Part shown: positions 61,817 through 64,000 of the stretch, in pieces
How the letters are laid out: each line of letters starts with the position of its first letter
Numbering within the stretch: position 1 is the stretch's first letter
DNA from: Ensifer oleiphilus
GTDB lineage: Bacteria > Pseudomonadota > Alphaproteobacteria > Rhizobiales > Rhizobiaceae
Reading direction: 5' to 3'
DNA: 64,000 nucleotides
NCBI RefSeq assembly: GCF_013371465.1
Contig: NZ_JABWDU010000002.1
Span: 310,001-374,000, forward strand
Notes under the pieces: generated by a model
The model's database searches: none
What the model was told of the DNA's origin: nothing
The model's input: only the letters and a program-made list of their open reading frames with translations
Translations under genes and position numbers: made by a program

Positions 61817-62515
61817 ATGGCAGACGATGAAATCATTCTCGAGGACCTTTCCGACGAGGAACTTGTGCAGCAGATGCATGACGACCTCTATGACGGCCTC
61901 AAGGAGGAGATCGAGGACGCAACCAACATCCTGCTCAAGCGTGGTTGGACGCCCTACGACGTCCTGACGCAGGCACTGGTCGAAGGCATGCGCATCGTCG
62001 GCGTCGACTTCCGCGATGGCATCCTGTTCGTGCCGGAAGTCCTGCTGTCGGCCAACGCGATGAAAGCCGGCATGTTCATCCTGCGCCCGCTTCTCGCCGA
62101 AACCGGCGCACCGAAGCTCGGCAAGATGGTGATTGGCACCGTCAAGGGCGACATTCACGACATCGGCAAGAACCTCGTGGGCATGATGATGGAAGGCGCC
62201 GGCTTCGACGTCGTCGACCTCGGCATCAACAACCCGGTCGAGAACTACCTGGAAGCGATCGAGCGCGAGCAGCCCGACATCCTCGGCATGTCGGCGCTCC
62301 TGACCACCACCATGCCCTACATGAAGGTCGTGATCGATACGCTGAAGGAAAAGGGCCTGCGTGACGACTACGTTGTTCTCGTTGGCGGCGCGCCGCTCAA
62401 CGAAGAATTCGGCAAGGCCGTCGGCGCCGACGCCTATTGCCGCGACGCGGCCGTCGCGGTTGAAACCGCCAAGGACTTCATGAAGCGCAAGCACAACCTG
62501 CTCGCTGCCGGCTGA
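61817..62515 (+). CDS. Corrinoid (B12-binding) protein of the methyltransferase system, MtbC/MttC-type
   Basis: 232 residues. N-terminal helical cap (LSDEELVQQMHDDLYDGLKEEIEDATNILLKRG, about 8-95) and a Rossmann-type B12 domain with the cobalt-binding DIHDIGKNLVGMMMEGAG (DxHxxG) near 113-130, DILGMSALLTTTMPYM and VLVGGAPLNEEFG. It shuttles a methyl group from an MttB-type enzyme to an acceptor. Starts at ATG 61817; ends in an intrinsic terminator. Confidence 0.95.
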   Translation: MADDEIILEDLSDEELVQQMHDDLYDGLKEEIEDATNILLKRGWTPYDVLTQALVEGMRIVGVDFRDGILFVPEVLLSANAMKAGMFILRPLLAETGAPKLGKMVIGTVKGDIHDIGKNLVGMMMEGAGFDVVDLGINNPVENYLEAIEREQPDILGMSALLTTTMPYMKVVIDTLKEKGLRDDYVVLVGGAPLNEEFGKAVGADAYCRDAAVAVETAKDFMKRKHNLLAAG

Positions 62516-62533
62516 GCCTGGCTCGCCAACACG

Positions 62534-62572
62534 AAAGCCGGCCGCAGCGATGACGCTTGCGGCCGGCTTTTT
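62534..62572 (+). terminator. Intrinsic terminator after the corrinoid protein gene
   Basis: AAAGCCGGCCGCA (62534-62546) pairs with TGCGGCCGGCTTT (62558-62570) across 11 bases; TT and TTC follow. Confidence 0.9.
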
Positions 62573-62728
62573 CATTTGCGGTCATGAAAGCCGTAGGCCT
62601 TTGCGACAGAGCATCCGCCGCCCGGCGACCGGCGCGCCAGAATTTCTGCGGCTGTTCCACGTCGAGAGGGAGCGGAACACCGGGAACCAAAGCCGCCTGC
62701 AAGATCGTCGCGCGGTCGGTTGCGGGCA

Positions 62729-62887
62729 TCAGTTGGCGGCGTTGGCCACCTTCTTGCCGGCCGACTGTGTCGCGTTGACGGTGTTTGCGGTATCCTGCCC
62801 CATGCCTCGGATGGTGTTGCCGCAGGCGCTGAGCGTCGTCAGAGCAATCAGGATGACACTGACGGTCGCAAGGGTTTGTGCTTTCAT
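62729..62887 (-). CDS. Entericidin A/B-type small lipoprotein
   Basis: 52-residue lipoprotein starting at ATG 62887. Signal peptide MKAQTLATVSVILIALTT leads to a lipobox LSAC, then GNTIRGMGQDTANTVNATQS, the entericidin signature, and a Lys/Ala tail. Entericidins are membrane-associated toxin/antidote-like or envelope stress peptides. It lies on the opposite strand between the corrinoid and DUF1638 genes. Confidence 0.88.
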   Translation of the reverse strand: MKAQTLATVSVILIALTTLSACGNTIRGMGQDTANTVNATQSAGKKVANAAN

Positions 62888-62926
62888 GGCCAGCTTCCTT
62901 CACATTGGTGGGTAAGTGGGATCGAG

Positions 62927-63547
62927 ATGGAAAAAGTATCGCGCACAATACAACGCACAAAACCGGAAAAAGTTCACGTCATCGGTTGCGGCGCAATCGC
63001 GCGCGAAATCCTCGCTATCTGTCAGGCAAACCAGCTCGACCATGTCGACCTCGCCTGTCTTCCCGCCATCTGGCACAACACACCCGACAGGATCACCCCG
63101 GGCGTTCGGGAAGCGATCGCCAAGGCGCGTCAGGAGGGCTTCAAGCGCATCTTCGTCGCCTATGCCGATTGCGGCACCGGAGGCCACCTCGACCGGCTCT
63201 GCGAGGAAGAAGGCGTCGAACGCATCCCCGGCCCGCATTGCTATTCCTTCTTTGCCGGCAACGATGACTTTGCCAGCCGCTGGGACGATGATCTGACGGC
63301 GTTCTTCCTTACCGACTTCCTCGCCCGCCAGTTCGAGGCCTTCGTCGTCGAGCCGCTCGGCCTCAAGCGTCACCCGGAACTCAGGGACATGTATTTCGGC
63401 CACTACCGCAAGCTCGTCTACCTCTCGCAGCAGGAAGACGAGACGCTGCAGGCAAAGGCGAAGGAGGCTGCCGACTATCTCGGCCTCGAATACGAATACC
63501 GCTTCACCGGCTATGGCGACCTGACGACATCGCTCTTGAGCGCGTGA
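62927..63547 (+). CDS. DUF1638 protein of the corrinoid methyltransferase locus
   Basis: 206 residues from ATG 62927. The DUF1638 family features are visible: VHVIGCGAIAREILAICQ at the start, DLACLPAIWHNTPDRITPGVREAI, FVAYADCGTGGHLDRLCEEEGVERIPGPHCYSFFAGN near 85-125 with conserved Cys and His, and LVYLSQQEDETLQAKAKEAADYLGLEYEYRFTGYGDL. Proteins of this family travel with MttB and corrinoid proteins; their function is unknown, but conserved Cys/His suggest a metal or corrinoid site. Confidence 0.85.
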   Translation: MEKVSRTIQRTKPEKVHVIGCGAIAREILAICQANQLDHVDLACLPAIWHNTPDRITPGVREAIAKARQEGFKRIFVAYADCGTGGHLDRLCEEEGVERIPGPHCYSFFAGNDDFASRWDDDLTAFFLTDFLARQFEAFVVEPLGLKRHPELRDMYFGHYRKLVYLSQQEDETLQAKAKEAADYLGLEYEYRFTGYGDLTTSLLSA

Positions 63548-63599
63548 TCCTGAAACCGACCCCGTCGCGACTTGGCCGCGGCACGCAGTACAGCGGACT

Positions 63600-64000
63600 T
63601 CAGCTCGCCAACAGGATGGAAGCCTGGGCCGCATCGTCTCCCGCAGCACCGGAGCCGGTCGGCCCGCGCCACGTACCATCGAAGATCGAGACGGTATTGC
63701 GCCCATCCCGCTTGGCTTCATAGAGAGCGGCATCCGCCGCCCGAAGAAGGTCTTCGAGAGAGGCTTCCGAAGGTTTGCCCAAGGCGACGCCAAGGCTCGC
63801 AGTGACGACATGTCCGTCGCCGAGACCACGATTGCGGATCCCCAGCGCCTCGATCGCCGCCCTTATCCTCTCGGCCATGTCGGTTGCCTGCTCGCGCTCG
63901 ACATCGGTCATCAGCACCAGGATCTCTTCGCCGCCGAAACGGAAGGTTTCGCCAGCGCCCGCAACCTCGCGCAGGATGCAGCGGCAGGCAGCGCGCAGGC
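63600..64000 (-). CDS. Diguanylate cyclase (GGDEF), C-terminal part, gene runs off the right edge
   Basis: The visible C-terminal part (about 133 codons) contains the active-site half FRFGGEEILVLM (GGEEI in place of GGDEF), then SLGVALGKPSEASLEDLLRAADAALYEAKRDGRNTVSIFD, the standard end of the domain. Makes cyclic di-GMP; sensor part lies outside the window. Convergent with the DUF1638 gene, 52 bp apart. Confidence 0.92.
   Translation of the reverse strand, partial: LRAACRCILREVAGAGETFRFGGEEILVLMTDVEREQATDMAERIRAAIEALGIRNRGLGDGHVVTASLGVALGKPSEASLEDLLRAADAALYEAKRDGRNTVSIFDGTWRGPTGSGAAGDDAAQASILLAS

Overview
The window is alphaproteobacterial chromosomal (or chromid) DNA from the order Rhizobiales, most likely Ensifer/Sinorhizobium or a close relative. 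This rests on GC-rich codon use, a fixGHI/fixNOQP high-affinity oxidase region with FnrN, the acpXL-fabZ-fabF2-fabF1-adh-lpxXL very-long-chain lipid A locus, the aerobic (Pseudomonas denitrificans-type) cob gene set, and rhizobial intergenic palindromes. I saw no rRNA, intact tRNA, CRISPR array, phage or complete insertion sequence.

Layout. 1-3.1 kb: fixG-fixH-fixI (fixI runs off the left edge) with a FixK/Fnr box. 3.2-8.0 kb: a same-strand accessory block (AGCS transporter, AraC regulator, SRPBCC protein, two VOC proteins, LmbE-like deacetylase) that separates fixGHI from fixNOQP. 8.3-12.5 kb: fixN-O-Q-P reading leftward and a hemerythrin-like gene reading rightward, sharing a perfect FixK/Fnr box. 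12.7-13.4 kb: PAS protein. 13.8-19.3 kb: the six-gene VLCFA/lipid A operon. 19.4-21.7 kb: hemN and fnrN, divergent over a third perfect FixK/Fnr box. 21.8-27.2 kb: L,D-transpeptidase, then cobE, cobA, cobB, cobC, cobD. 27.7-31.1 kb: TauE/SafE permease, LolC-like permease, isoprenylcysteine-methyltransferase-like protein. 31.1-38.3 kb: cobP-cobW-cobN-cobO-EamA behind a cobalamin riboswitch. 38.5-43.0 kb: class III cyclase/TPR protein, RibD-like reductase, cobQ. 43.3-43.5 kb: a small ORF or sRNA ending in a strong terminator.

44-64 kb is dominated by quaternary-amine and one-carbon functions mixed with envelope genes: a betaine/choline-type ABC transporter, D,D-carboxypeptidase, O-antigen-ligase-like protein, a betaine-homocysteine-methyltransferase-like enzyme behind a perfect 16-bp palindrome, an aminotransferase with a YheO/DauR-type regulator, an ECF sigma factor with a von Willebrand protein, a phosphodiester glycosidase-like protein, then a corrinoid methyltransferase locus (Fe-S protein, non-pyrrolysine MttB, corrinoid protein, DUF1638 protein) and the 3' part of a diguanylate cyclase.

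How the parts fit: the FNR-type regulator FnrN and three TTGAT-N4-ATCAA-like boxes tie the cbb3 oxidase, its assembly genes and hemN into one low-oxygen regulon, probably with the hemerythrin. The cob genes make adenosylcobalamin; the corrinoid protein and MttB are consumers of corrinoid, and the transporter and BHMT-like enzyme suggest that betaines or methylamines supply methyl groups. The most interesting leads are the MttB/corrinoid/Fe-S/DUF1638 locus without a visible RamA-type activator, the FabF1/FabF2 pair that reads as a ketosynthase plus a catalytically dead chain-length-factor-like partner, and the terminator-linked anti-Shine-Dalgarno-like RNA near 43.5 kb.
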